Shown here: positions 26,706-35,679 of the stretch, piece after piece | Position numbering within the stretch: position 1 is the stretch's first letter | How the letters are laid out: each line of letters begins with the position of its first letter | DNA from: RI-106 sp964496875 | Lineage (GTDB): Bacteria; Cyanobacteriota; Vampirovibrionia; Obscuribacterales; Obscuribacteraceae | NCBI GenBank assembly: GCA_964496875.1 | Contig: CAZCBH010000005.1 | Span: 1-64,000, forward strand | Direction of reading: 5' to 3' | DNA length: 64,000 nucleotides | Made by a program: the position numbers and the translations under genes | The notes under the pieces: generated by a model | What the model saw: the letters and a program-made list of their open reading frames with translations, nothing else | Told to the model about the DNA's origin: nothing | Databases searched by the model: none

Positions 26706-26817
26706 ATCGATCTCTTCCTGAGTCCAGGATCCTTTCTACTTATCTTTTAATACCCAGCAGGAAGATAAAAGTCCCGCTTTCGGGAAAAACTCTCGGATGT
26801 TTCTTGTTCCGGGGGCT

Positions 26818-29118
26818 CTACATCATCTCGGCCGGAATAGGAGGCACTACCGGTGACTTCCTGTCGAAGCGCGGATCGGTGACCAGAGTGGAGCGTGGAG
26901 CCGACTCTACCCGAGGAAGAGGTCTTCTTATTTGGATTTCGAAGGATAGTTGTGGACAACTGGCAAAGGGAGGCTCGAACTCCCTATACCACTGGTGGCG
27001 GTTTTTGAGCGGATATCTGTTGCCGCTGGTTTCGACGTTTTTATGGAAGGCATTGTCCCGAATCAAAATCGACCAGCAGACCTCAGGGTTCGAGCCTGTT
27101 TTCAGTCCGTTCACACAATAGTAGGCTGCTTGTCCCTCTACTATCGGATTGGCTTCAAATGGATAGGTCCTGGAAAGATGCGGAATCACAGCACCTCCGG
27201 ATTGCAGATCCCGCGAGTCGAACACCACGGTAAGCGGACCGGTACAGGGAGGCTTCAGATTCTCCGCCAGCACCAGATCCAGCGGCTTACCCTCTACGGT
27301 GATGCCACCGGTGCCGTGGAAATAGTTTTTCCAGGGTATAAGGATCGAAGCCGAAGCATCTTTTCTTGTCCAGACCAAAGAGGCGTCAGGCTTCAATAAA
27401 TCCTCTTCGGTCAGAGGGCGCTCGGCCGGCAGGAAAACGAACTGTCTGCCTACTAGATACGCCTCGGAGTGGTCAATTTTATGTAAGCCGTTTCCGAGCA
27501 GGGCAAAGCTTCTCTCCGATATCTCAAATGATTCTTCCGCAATGCTCAGGGCGTTTCTTCCGGCTGTGCGAGCCAGCGTTACTTGTTTGTCGGCCGCCAC
27601 CGCCTGGTACTTTCTTGATAGGTGGCGAGCGATGGCCATGGTTTCCAGGGCGGCAAGGTTGGTCGAGTAGAGTGAATCGAGATAACTATTGACTATCTCC
27701 TCGTTGAAGTCGGATCGACCGGACAATAGAGCCCGCCCCTCTCTATCTATAACCACCGGTAGTGCCGAATTCGGGAAGACCGAGCTTTGATTCGGATATT
27801 CGAAACAATTGGCGAGAGCACGTTGTCCATTGTATCCGGGCATGGTGGCGTTGAGGAAAGCCCGCTGCCGGGCGCCTGTATCCACGGCAAGACAGCTGTT
27901 TACGTAGTTGAAGCGGGTGAGCTTTTCTCTGTTATAGGCAGATGCGAAATCAGCTTCCATCAATTTGTCGAGCTGTTCGAGACTTGGTGCTGGGGCGATG
28001 TTTTTGAGCCAGTTGTATAAAGAGCAGATAATCGCTTGATTCGGTTTCATCGGAGTGAGAACCGGATCTATCGTCGGACTCAAGTGCCCTTTCCCTGGCA
28101 CGGAGCCATCCAGGGCTTGACCCCAGTAACCTTCACTGTTCTCCGGCTGGACTTCGGTTTGGAAGAAGATAGAGAGTCGATTGGTCGAGACCGGCATACC
28201 TTGCGGAAAGCGAAGCACGAGGCAGCTTGCGGAAGAAGTTTCTGACGGGCTTCCTATGAGGGCACAGGCGCTTTTCTTTTTTAGACTGCCGTCCTGTCTG
28301 TCTTCGAAAGTCGCTTCCAGAAGCACCGCCGCCGGTAGCATTCCTTCGGACTTGAGAACGAATTTTTCCGGTGGGACGGATTTGCTGAGCTCGTAGGTTT
28401 TGTAGAAACGAACTGAATGTGTCGATGTAACCGGCACTGGAATGTTCTCTCGATAGAAGCCATTCTCTGTGTACATAGCCTGGGCACCTCCTGTTTCCGG
28501 GGCTTTTATCGAAGTCGGTCGCCCGGAAGTCTTGCCGTATCCTCCCATGGTCAGCTTCAGAGACTTTATTCTTATATTGTTTGGAAGCGCTGTTCTTAGA
28601 GTCTGATAGGCTTTTTCATAGGCTGGATTTCCCTCCTCCGTGCTTGTCTCTTTCAGCGAATCAGCCAGTTTTACGTAGAGCAACGCTTCGAGATCGGCAA
28701 GCACTTCCAGATCCTGGTCGACAAGATCGGTCATTATTCGCGAATCTATCTTAGAGGCGAAATCTGCTGCCACTTTTATCGAGGCTTTTACAGAGTTCAA
28801 GGATCGAACCAGGGATGGTTCCATACCGTATGAAGTAATTTCATCCAGTCGATTGTCATCGAGACCGATAAGTCCGAAGCGAGGATGGCTGACGACTGTT
28901 CTCGTCATCTCTTCCGCCGCTATCAAGCAGGCTCGATCCACCGGATCGATTTTGGTGCGAGTTTTCTCTACCCTGACCATCATCAGAACATAGAGAACAA
29001 TGACCAGTCCTGCCGCAAGAGAATAGACCAGCACCTTGACCAGGGAATCATCATAGGATGCCGTCGATCCGCCGGTTGGCGGACTTTTATCCTTGTTTAC
29101 ATCTTGGTCGGTGCTCAT
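26818..29118 (-). CDS. Large single-pass membrane protein, TadG-like by layout
   Basis: The 766-residue product has a disordered N-terminus (Asp/Lys/Pro-rich), one membrane helix at about 30-48 (VLVYSLAAGLVIVLYVLMM) and a large extracytoplasmic region. The sequence after the helix (IDPVDRACLIAAEEMTR) recalls TadG-type pseudopilins, which place an Ala-rich helix there. A Pro/Arg-rich tail ends the protein. The function is unknown. Its ATG is only 14 bases from the start of the divergent TPR gene, and a TATAAT at 29132-29127 on its strand would give a transcript with almost no leader. Confidence 0.6.
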   Translation of the reverse strand: MSTDQDVNKDKSPPTGGSTASYDDSLVKVLVYSLAAGLVIVLYVLMMVRVEKTRTKIDPVDRACLIAAEEMTRTVVSHPRFGLIGLDDNRLDEITSYGMEPSLVRSLNSVKASIKVAADFASKIDSRIMTDLVDQDLEVLADLEALLYVKLADSLKETSTEEGNPAYEKAYQTLRTALPNNIRIKSLKLTMGGYGKTSGRPTSIKAPETGGAQAMYTENGFYRENIPVPVTSTHSVRFYKTYELSKSVPPEKFVLKSEGMLPAAVLLEATFEDRQDGSLKKKSACALIGSPSETSSASCLVLRFPQGMPVSTNRLSIFFQTEVQPENSEGYWGQALDGSVPGKGHLSPTIDPVLTPMKPNQAIICSLYNWLKNIAPAPSLEQLDKLMEADFASAYNREKLTRFNYVNSCLAVDTGARQRAFLNATMPGYNGQRALANCFEYPNQSSVFPNSALPVVIDREGRALLSGRSDFNEEIVNSYLDSLYSTNLAALETMAIARHLSRKYQAVAADKQVTLARTAGRNALSIAEESFEISERSFALLGNGLHKIDHSEAYLVGRQFVFLPAERPLTEEDLLKPDASLVWTRKDASASILIPWKNYFHGTGGITVEGKPLDLVLAENLKPPCTGPLTVVFDSRDLQSGGAVIPHLSRTYPFEANPIVEGQAAYYCVNGLKTGSNPEVCWSILIRDNAFHKNVETSGNRYPLKNRHQWYREFEPPFASCPQLSFEIQIRRPLPRVESAPRSTLVTDPRFDRKSPVVPPIPAEMM

Positions 29119-29126
29119 AGTAGACT

Positions 29127-29132
29127 ATTATA
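29127..29132 (-). promoter_or_regulatory. Candidate -10 box next to a start codon
   Basis: TATAAT on the minus strand ends nine bases before ATG 29118. Transcription would begin at about 29120, giving a nearly leaderless mRNA. No matching -35 was found. Confidence 0.35.
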
Positions 29133-30059
29133 GTGAGATACAGAATTTTCATATCGACTACGATTGTTGTGCTCGGTTTTTCCGGAGTATTTTCGGCCGA
29201 GTTCATGGCGCTTGCACCGGTTGACAAGCTTGCCTCCGTTAAGAGGCTCACCGAAGAAGGTGCCTATTCCAGAGCTCGTCCGGGCATCGAGAAACTTCTC
29301 TTGGAATTTCCCAATGATCTCTCAGTTCATCTTGGTGCGGCCAGGCTCTATAAAAAAATGGGTCTCTGGTCCCGGGCGATTATGGAATATGAGTGGGTGC
29401 GAACCCATGACCCGGTCAGCTCGGAGCCTTATATCGCCCTATCTGAAATGTATCTGGAGAATCTCAGTTCGGACCTTGCCCTGAGTATGGCCGAGGAGGC
29501 AATTCGTCTGGCACCGCAATCTAAGAAAGCGCATGCTCAGCTGATTTCTGCTTTGCTGGCCAATTATCGCTATCAAGATGCCGACCGAGAACTAAGGGGG
29601 CTTCTCGGTAGATTCCCCCGGGATGCGGCAGTGCGGCATCTTGCATATCAGCTCAATAAAAGCACCGGTGATCTCAAAGAGGCGAAGCAGTATCTTGAAG
29701 AGGCTATTGAGCTAGATCCCAGAAAACCGGACTGGCTTCTGGAGCTCTCCGATGTTTGCGAGGCGCTTGGCGATATCGGTTGCGCCAGGAATTCTTTGAA
29801 AGAATACCTGAAGAAAATGCCCGATTCGGTCGAGGCGCTCCAGAAGCTTGCCTGGCTTCAGGAGCGATATATGTTCGATTATCCGGCTGCCACCAGGACC
29901 TATGAACTCATTCTGGCCAGGGACCCGGAAAACTGGGTGGCCGAAGCCGGTCTCGAGCGGCTCAATTTAAAAGCCACCGACCCTGCCGAGAATATCAAGC
30001 GAGGCATTCGGAAATTCTTTTCCGATATCGGAACCTGGTTGGAGAGCTTCAGACGCTAG
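29133..30059 (+). CDS. Exported TPR-repeat protein
   Basis: The 308-residue product starts with GTG and a signal peptide (FISTTIVVLGFSGVFSA). TPR-type helical repeats fill residues about 35-280, for example GLWSRAIMEYEWVRTHDP and GDLKEAKQYLEEAIELDP. Its role is probably to scaffold other envelope proteins; the divergent neighbour, a large membrane protein, is a candidate partner. It ends inside the 3' end of purA, with an 11-base convergent overlap. Confidence 0.78.
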   Translation: MRYRIFISTTIVVLGFSGVFSAEFMALAPVDKLASVKRLTEEGAYSRARPGIEKLLLEFPNDLSVHLGAARLYKKMGLWSRAIMEYEWVRTHDPVSSEPYIALSEMYLENLSSDLALSMAEEAIRLAPQSKKAHAQLISALLANYRYQDADRELRGLLGRFPRDAAVRHLAYQLNKSTGDLKEAKQYLEEAIELDPRKPDWLLELSDVCEALGDIGCARNSLKEYLKKMPDSVEALQKLAWLQERYMFDYPAATRTYELILARDPENWVAEAGLERLNLKATDPAENIKRGIRKFFSDIGTWLESFRR

Positions 30060-31380
30060 CGGCAGCCTGTTTGCTCAGAACCCGTTTCGGTCCGTGAATG
30101 GGGTCTTCGACCACGACGGTGTTGTCGCGTTTGGGACCGACACTGACGATGGCGACCGGAACATCGAGCTGCTCTTCAATAAGTTCAAGGTATTCTCTTG
30201 CTTCTTTTGGCAGATCCTTGACGCTCTTACAATCGGTGGTCGGCTTCTTCCATCCTTTTACGGTCTTATAGACCGGGGTCATCTGGTTGAAGCGACTGCC
30301 TATGCTGGGCAGATCTTTGTAGACTACGCCGGTGATGCAATCTTTGTATTCGGTGCAAACTTTGATCTCGTCGAAATCATCCAGGACATCTAGCTTGGTG
30401 AGAGCCAGGCAGTCGAGACCGTTGATGCGAACAGAGTAGCGTCCGAGCACGGCATCGAACCAGCCGCAACGACGGGGGCGTCCAGTGGTGACACCGATTT
30501 CGGCACCAGTCTCTCTCAGTCTGTCGCCTTCTTTGTCTATCAGTTCTGTGGGGAAGGGGCCTTCTCCAACCCGGGTCACATAGGCTTTGGAGACTCCGAT
30601 CACCCGGTCTATAATCGTCGGGCCTACACCAGCTCCTACACAGGCACCGCCTGCCGAGGGGCTGGAGCTGGTGACATAGGGGTAGGTGCCGTGGTCGAGG
30701 TCGAGGAGGGTGCCCTGGGCACCTTCGAATAAAATGTTCTTCTTCTGACCGACCGCTTCGAAAATGAGCGCCGAGGTATCGCAAACATACTTCTTAAGAC
30801 GTTTGCCGTATTCGAGGTATTCTTTCAAAATCTGTTCGGTTTCCATGCTCTCCAGATTGTAGAGCCTGTCTAAGAGCACGTTCTTACTGGGAACCAGATA
30901 TTCCAGTTTGGATTTGAGCACCTCTTTGTCGAGGAGGTCTTCCATGCGGATGCCGGAGCGGGCGCACTTGTCGGCATAGGTAGGACCGATGCCGCGTTTG
31001 GTGGTTCCTATTTTATTACCGCCTCGCTTCTCCTCTTCGGCTGCATCGAGGGTGAGGTGGTAGGGCATGGTTACATGGGCAGTGGCTGAAATCTTGAGAG
31101 AGGAGTCATCGAGACCTCTTTTGATAAGCCCGTCTAGCTCCTCGAGGAAGGCACGGGGGTCGATGACCATTCCCGGTCCGAGGATGCAGGTCTTGTTATA
31201 GACGATACCGGAAGGTATAAGGTGGAACTTATAGGTCTCGCCATTTGCCACCACAGTGTGACCGGCATTAGCGCCGCCCTGGTAGCGCACTACGACATCG
31301 GCATTCTTTGCCAGCAAATCGGTTACTTTTGCTTTGCCTTCGTCCCCGAACTGCGCACCAACTACTATTACGTTTGCCAA
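30049..31380 (-). CDS. purA: Adenylosuccinate synthetase
   Basis: The enzyme joins IMP and aspartate with GTP in AMP synthesis. The 443-residue product has GAQFGDEGKAK at the nucleotide-binding start, ADVVVRYQGGANAGHTVV, the IMP-binding GTTKRGIGPTYADK and the C-terminal GPKRDNT. The segment KVTDLLAKNADVVVRYQGG is close to cyanobacterial enzymes. The usual GDEGKGK is altered to GDEGKAK (A17, codon at 31332-31330). Start is TTG at 31380 with GGGAG upstream. Confidence 0.96.
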   Translation of the reverse strand: MANVIVVGAQFGDEGKAKVTDLLAKNADVVVRYQGGANAGHTVVANGETYKFHLIPSGIVYNKTCILGPGMVIDPRAFLEELDGLIKRGLDDSSLKISATAHVTMPYHLTLDAAEEEKRGGNKIGTTKRGIGPTYADKCARSGIRMEDLLDKEVLKSKLEYLVPSKNVLLDRLYNLESMETEQILKEYLEYGKRLKKYVCDTSALIFEAVGQKKNILFEGAQGTLLDLDHGTYPYVTSSSPSAGGACVGAGVGPTIIDRVIGVSKAYVTRVGEGPFPTELIDKEGDRLRETGAEIGVTTGRPRRCGWFDAVLGRYSVRINGLDCLALTKLDVLDDFDEIKVCTEYKDCITGVVYKDLPSIGSRFNQMTPVYKTVKGWKKPTTDCKSVKDLPKEAREYLELIEEQLDVPVAIVSVGPKRDNTVVVEDPIHGPKRVLSKQAAASV

Positions 31381-31471
31381 GGTTATCTCCCGGGTGGTTT
31401 ATCCACACTCTTTCGTAGCCGACAGTCTTATCTGAGCTCGAACAGTCGAAACTCTAAGGGTCTGTCGCCGC

Positions 31472-31497
31472 CAAAGTCCCTAAGTAACAGGACTTTG
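31472..31497. repeat. Perfect 8-base inverted repeat in purA 5' region
   Basis: CAAAGTCC (31472-31479) and GGACTTTG (31490-31497) flank ten bases. It sits between the predicted purA promoter and the purA start, so on the minus strand it would be in the 5' leader, 92-117 bases before the TTG. It may be an operator or leader hairpin. Confidence 0.4.
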
Positions 31498-31518
31498 CCC
31501 ACTATTCACAAACTAAAT

Positions 31519-31547
31519 AGTCTAGGCCACAAGCCAAGGGCTGTCAA
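31519..31547 (-). promoter_or_regulatory. Predicted purA promoter
   Basis: On the minus strand TTGACA (31542-31547) and TAGACT (31519-31524) are separated by 17 bases. This gives a purA leader of about 130 bases. Confidence 0.6.
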
Positions 31548-31621
31548 TTTGCAGAGCCTGGTTATAAAGCCTTACTTTGGTTAACTTTACTTACACTAAG
31601 ACCTGATATCCTTTAGCGATC

Positions 31622-32671
31622 ATGAGCAAGGGTCTTATTTTCAAGCCTGTTTTGGAAGAGGAGCAGGTGCTTGCCACCAGGCTTCTCGGGACCGCCGTCG
31701 AGCAATCTCGACTGGCGAATGCCTATCTTCTGGTGGGTGACAACCGAGAAGCCAAGCTGGATCTGGCTAAACAAGTGGCGGCTTACTTAAATTGCACCAG
31801 TACCGAGCGAGCTACCAGGGGGTCCTGTTTGAGGAGTGTTCCGGAGGCGACCGGTTTTTGCCAGAACTGTCGCTGGATATCCGAGGGCAGGCACCCCCAG
31901 GCCTGGCTGGAGCTGATGCCCAAAGAAGGGGCTTCCACCAAGATTCCGGTGGAGCAGGCCCGGTTGCTCTCGGAAGAGTTCACCAAGACCTCCGGCTATA
32001 AGCGGGTGGCGGTCATATATGAAGCTTCTCAGGATGTTTTCCACCGTCCCAGCGCCAATGCGCTCCTCAAGACCATCGAGGAACCTCGAGGCAACGGGGT
32101 CTTCTTTCTCTTTGCCCGGAGCGAGGACAATGTTCTGAGGACAATTGTCAGCCGCTCTCAGGTGGTTCCGGTGATTATGCCGGGCAAGAGACTGGTCGGT
32201 CCCCTGAATCGCTTGCTAAATCGCTCGGCTTATGCAAGCGGACTGGCAAATCTATTCTCCCAGCTTAAGGAAGATGAAGCCGAAGTGGTGGCCAGTCTGA
32301 AGGAGCTAGCGAACCTGCCATTTTTCGAGTGGAGTCGCAACCTGGCCCGGGGCGGAGCTAAAAAAGCCTCAGCTCATCCGACGACCGGAGTTCAAGCTCT
32401 GGAGCTGGTGGAGTCCTCTCTTGATATTGTCGGACAGGTAGACAATGTGGAGCTTGTGGTCGATGCGGTCTATCTGACCGAACTCGAAATTATCGGAACT
32501 ATGGCAATAGATTCGCCAATTCTTACCGATTATTTGAACGAGCTGTTAAGATTGTGCGAAGAGACGAAATGGCGGATATCCAAGTATGTCGGGAAAAAAT
32601 CGGTCTTCGAGAGCTTCGTATTTCAGTGGATAGAATTGCGTCAGTCTCTATCAAGTCCGGTTTCAGGTTAG
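31622..32671 (+). CDS. holB: DNA polymerase III delta-prime-like clamp-loader subunit
   Basis: The 349-residue product follows the HolB/DnaX fold: LANAYLLVGDNREAK in place of a Walker A, which is degenerate as usual for delta-prime, a Cys-rich zinc module (C-x13-C-x10-C-x2-C-like, ending CQNC), RVAVIYEASQ, and the highly typical NALLKTIEEP followed by FFLFARSEDNVLRTIVSRSQ. It loads the sliding clamp as part of the clamp-loader complex. Start is ATG at 31622, which follows a long intergenic region. A TPR gene lies 67 bases downstream. Confidence 0.87.
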   Translation: MSKGLIFKPVLEEEQVLATRLLGTAVEQSRLANAYLLVGDNREAKLDLAKQVAAYLNCTSTERATRGSCLRSVPEATGFCQNCRWISEGRHPQAWLELMPKEGASTKIPVEQARLLSEEFTKTSGYKRVAVIYEASQDVFHRPSANALLKTIEEPRGNGVFFLFARSEDNVLRTIVSRSQVVPVIMPGKRLVGPLNRLLNRSAYASGLANLFSQLKEDEAEVVASLKELANLPFFEWSRNLARGGAKKASAHPTTGVQALELVESSLDIVGQVDNVELVVDAVYLTELEIIGTMAIDSPILTDYLNELLRLCEETKWRISKYVGKKSVFESFVFQWIELRQSLSSPVSG

Positions 32672-32738
32672 CCTCGGTCCGGTGAGGGAACTTAATCAAA
32701 TAAGAGTTCAAAAGAAGGTTCTTTGAAGGAGAAGTGTC

Positions 32739-33935
32739 TTGGCAGTCAATGGGCAGGAGTTACCCCCCGAGCGTAAGAATCTAGTCAGAGAGTTGCTCTG
32801 CCCCCAGCTTCTGGCGGCTATTGTTGCCGGGGGACTTTTTGCTTTTACCATCGCGGTTCCGGTCAAACTTCCGGATGCCGGTTCGGTCAAAGTCACCAAG
32901 ACCGGGATTGAGGCAGTCGACCCTCTGCTCAACTCTGCGGAGATCCTCGAAAAGGTAAAAGAAAAAGAGCCCTGGGTTCTCTACGAGAAAGGGCAGACCA
33001 AGGAAGCCATGGCTGCTGCCTGGAAAGCCGCAAAGGATAACAAGAAGCGCCAGGATGCAGCCTGGAACATGGCTATCGGCAATACTCTGATTCGGTCCGA
33101 CAGTCCCAGAGATAGATGGAAGGGTTATGTGGTTCTGGAGAAGACCATTCTCAAGCACCCCACCAGTCAGTATGTCATTCTGAATTACGCTAGGCAGCTT
33201 TATTACGGTGGCTTTGTCGAAAAAGCAGAAGAGCAGTACGAGAACTTGCTCAAGTTGGCCAAGCCTGAGTGGATCGAGCCCCGCATCGAGCTGGCCAATC
33301 TCTATCTGGTGGACGAAAAGACCAGTCGTGCCATAGAAGTATTCAACCAGGTTCTCGAGCAGAAGCCGGAAGACCCGCGGATCACCAAGCGCCTGGGTCT
33401 GGCTATTGCCGTGAACGGCAAAAAGGAAAAAGGCTTCGAAACCTTTGTCAGGGGCTGTGCCCTCGAGTCTGACAATCTCGATTATCCTCCGGAGATCAAA
33501 GAGCTTATTGAGAAAAATGCCGGATTAATAGAATCGGCTATCTCGGATGTGCGTCAAAAGGTCGAGAACCGACCAGGAGATATAGACCTCAGGGTGACCC
33601 TGGCCAAACTTTTGATTGCGGTGAATCGCCTGCCGGAAGCCAGAAAGAATTTGAAAGACGCTCTTAAAAAACGAGAAAGTGTTCCGGAGCTTCATGAGCT
33701 TATGTCCGAAGTGCTCTTTCGGGAACACAACCGCGAAGAAGCGCTCGGAGAGTTCTCCTCTGCCACCAGTCTGTTGCCGCTCAGCCGGCCTGCCGCCCCT
33801 GCCGAGGCCTATGCTCCCACCATTGAAGACACCGCCGAAGAGGCTGAGTCCGTAGCTCCTCCGCCCGAAGAGAAAAAGGCGGATGCGGCGGCCAAGCCGG
33901 TTGCTGAAGGCGAAGCAGAAGCAGAAGCAAAATAG
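32739..33935 (+). CDS. Membrane-anchored TPR protein
   Basis: The 398-residue product has a TTG start preceded by AAGGAG at 32726-32731. One membrane helix lies at about 24-42 (LLAAIVAGGLFAFTIAV), and TPR-like repeats cover about 70-340 (SRAIEVFNQVLEQKPEDPRI is a clear one). The C-terminal 60 residues are a low-complexity Ala/Glu/Pro tail. It may act as an envelope assembly scaffold. It is downstream of holB on the same strand and may share its transcript. Confidence 0.78.
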   Translation: MAVNGQELPPERKNLVRELLCPQLLAAIVAGGLFAFTIAVPVKLPDAGSVKVTKTGIEAVDPLLNSAEILEKVKEKEPWVLYEKGQTKEAMAAAWKAAKDNKKRQDAAWNMAIGNTLIRSDSPRDRWKGYVVLEKTILKHPTSQYVILNYARQLYYGGFVEKAEEQYENLLKLAKPEWIEPRIELANLYLVDEKTSRAIEVFNQVLEQKPEDPRITKRLGLAIAVNGKKEKGFETFVRGCALESDNLDYPPEIKELIEKNAGLIESAISDVRQKVENRPGDIDLRVTLAKLLIAVNRLPEARKNLKDALKKRESVPELHELMSEVLFREHNREEALGEFSSATSLLPLSRPAAPAEAYAPTIEDTAEEAESVAPPPEEKKADAAAKPVAEGEAEAEAK

Positions 33936-33975
33936 TTGGTGATATCACCGATAGTGCTACTATAAGTGAACTGCT

Positions 33976-34947
33976 TCAGTTCGCGCTGGCCGCGCTCTTT
34001 TGTTCGAGAGAGGCAAGTTTTTCGTAGAGATCTTTCTCTTCTGCGGATAGTTTCTCCGGAATGACTATTTTTACCCGGATCAACAAGTCACCACGAGTAG
34101 TGCTTTTGAGCTGGGGCAGACCTCTGCCTCTCAGGCGCAGCAGTTTGCCTCCCTGGGTACCCGCCGGAATGCGGATCTTGACCGGTCCGTCCAGGGTAGG
34201 CACTCTTGTTTGTCCACCGAGTACAGCCTTTGCCGGAGATATCTCGGCTTCGCAAAAAAGATTGTCTCCGTCTATGGTGAATTTGTCATGGGGTTTGACC
34301 TTCACTTTCAGAAAAAGATCGCCTCGACCATAGGGGCTATCGGCGCCCTGACCGGGAATCCGCACTTTGGAACCGGCTCTGACTCCTTTAGGAATTTTGA
34401 CTTCGATAGTTTTCGAGGCTGCGCCGGGAGGCGTGATTTTGAGGGTGCGGTGGGCACCAGCGGCAAGCTCCTCTACAGTAAGCTCGATGGTGGCTTCCTG
34501 GTCTTTAGGTTTTCGGGCGCCTGAAAATCGTGTGCCGCCACTGGTGGTGGTGCGGCTACCGGAGCCTCCCTGGGGAGCGCCGCCACCAAAAGTCTGTCCG
34601 AACAGCACGTCGAAAAAGTCTGAAAATGGACCGCCGCTCTTGCTCAGGTCGCTGAATTTTTCGAAGTCGAAACCGAAGCCACCGGCGCCGAAATCAGGCG
34701 GGGGCTTGAACTCTGCACCGGCCTTCCAGTTGGAGCCCAGGCGGTCGTATTTTTTGCGTTTTTCTTCGTCTTTGAGAACTTCGTAGGCTTCAGTTATCTC
34801 TTTGAATTTTTCTTCAGAGGCCTTATCGCCCTGGTTGGCATCCGGATGATATTTGCGGGCAAGGGAGCGGTAAGCAGATTTAATCTCTTTCTGGGTTGCC
34901 GTTCGGTTCACTCCCAGGGTCTGGTAGTAGTCTTTGAATTTAACCAA
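33976..34947 (-). CDS. DnaJ-type co-chaperone without zinc finger (CbpA-like)
   Basis: The 323-residue protein has a J domain (1-70) with the HPD motif in KYHPDANQGD, a Gly/Phe-rich linker (about 85-150), and two C-terminal substrate-binding beta domains (about 155-310), with no CxxCxGxG zinc repeats. This is the type B/CbpA form, which stimulates DnaK ATPase and delivers unfolded proteins. The start is TTG at 34947 with AGGAGG nine bases upstream. No dnaK or grpE is near. Confidence 0.93.
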   Translation of the reverse strand: MVKFKDYYQTLGVNRTATQKEIKSAYRSLARKYHPDANQGDKASEEKFKEITEAYEVLKDEEKRKKYDRLGSNWKAGAEFKPPPDFGAGGFGFDFEKFSDLSKSGGPFSDFFDVLFGQTFGGGAPQGGSGSRTTTSGGTRFSGARKPKDQEATIELTVEELAAGAHRTLKITPPGAASKTIEVKIPKGVRAGSKVRIPGQGADSPYGRGDLFLKVKVKPHDKFTIDGDNLFCEAEISPAKAVLGGQTRVPTLDGPVKIRIPAGTQGGKLLRLRGRGLPQLKSTTRGDLLIRVKIVIPEKLSAEEKDLYEKLASLEQKSAASAN

Positions 34948-35087
34948 TGATTTCCGCCTCCTAGCTAGTTCATTTTACACCACCACTTCAGGATAGTGAG
35001 CTATGCATCTGATTAGTTCAGGCTATATCTGGGAATAAGGAGAACGAGTAGTCTTGATCTGATCAATTTTTTTTCTCGCTGTTCGTA

Positions 35088-35591
35088 ATGATTCAACTTC
35101 TCTCTCCTGCTAAGTACCGTTCCGCAAGAAACCGGGGGCAATCCACGGTGGAACTGTGCGCCGGTCTGATTATTCTTGTGCCTCTGGTTCTGGTTCTTTT
35201 TGATCTGGCTGTGATCGTTATCGGAGTCCAGGTCAACGATCAGACTTGCCGACAGGCGGCCCGGGCTGCTTCCAGCGGAGATCCGGCTACGGCCAGGCAG
35301 AGGGCGGATGCTATTATCGCCCGAGCCAACCAGCAGGGAAGCTCGATGTTGAGCAATTTCACCCTGGATGAGTTCATCTTCAACCCCGGCACGGTGCTCA
35401 CTGACACCGATGCATTGAGGGCTTCTAATGGAGGCTTTGGAGGGACTGTCAGCGGTACTATCACCGTCGAGACCACCGTCGAGATTCGACCCTTTATCGT
35501 ACCGGCGGTCTATAGCGGCGGTGCTCCCCTTACTTTCCGGGCTTCCCAGACCTTCCCGTTCACCTACCTGGTGCCTAACGAAGCGACCTGA
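35088..35591 (+). CDS. TadE-like pseudopilin
   Basis: The 167-residue product has the TadE hallmark: a short basic leader with RGQSTVELCAGLI, then a hydrophobic helix (about 24-44) and VNDQTCRQAARAAS. The rest is extracytoplasmic and rich in Thr and Ala. TadE-like proteins are pseudopilins of the Flp/Tad secretion system and sit in the inner membrane. It stands alone here, between dnaJ and the rplA terminator. The start has no clear ribosome binding site. Confidence 0.82.
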   Translation: MIQLLSPAKYRSARNRGQSTVELCAGLIILVPLVLVLFDLAVIVIGVQVNDQTCRQAARAASSGDPATARQRADAIIARANQQGSSMLSNFTLDEFIFNPGTVLTDTDALRASNGGFGGTVSGTITVETTVEIRPFIVPAVYSGGAPLTFRASQTFPFTYLVPNEAT

Positions 35592-35619
35592 TTCCACTTT
35601 CTCTATTTAGCTGTTCTGT

Positions 35620-35658
35620 AGATAAAGAAAAAGAGGAGATTCCAGAGAATCTCCTCTT
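35620..35658 (-). terminator. Rho-independent terminator of the ribosomal protein operon
   Basis: A perfect 12-base stem (AAGAGGAGATTC at 35631-35642, its complement at 35647-35658) with a 4-base loop is followed on the minus strand by TTTTTCTTTATC. It ends the rpmG-to-rplA transcript 22 bases after the rplA stop. Confidence 0.92.
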
Positions 35659-35679
35659 CTGATATTGATTGCTTCTTCT

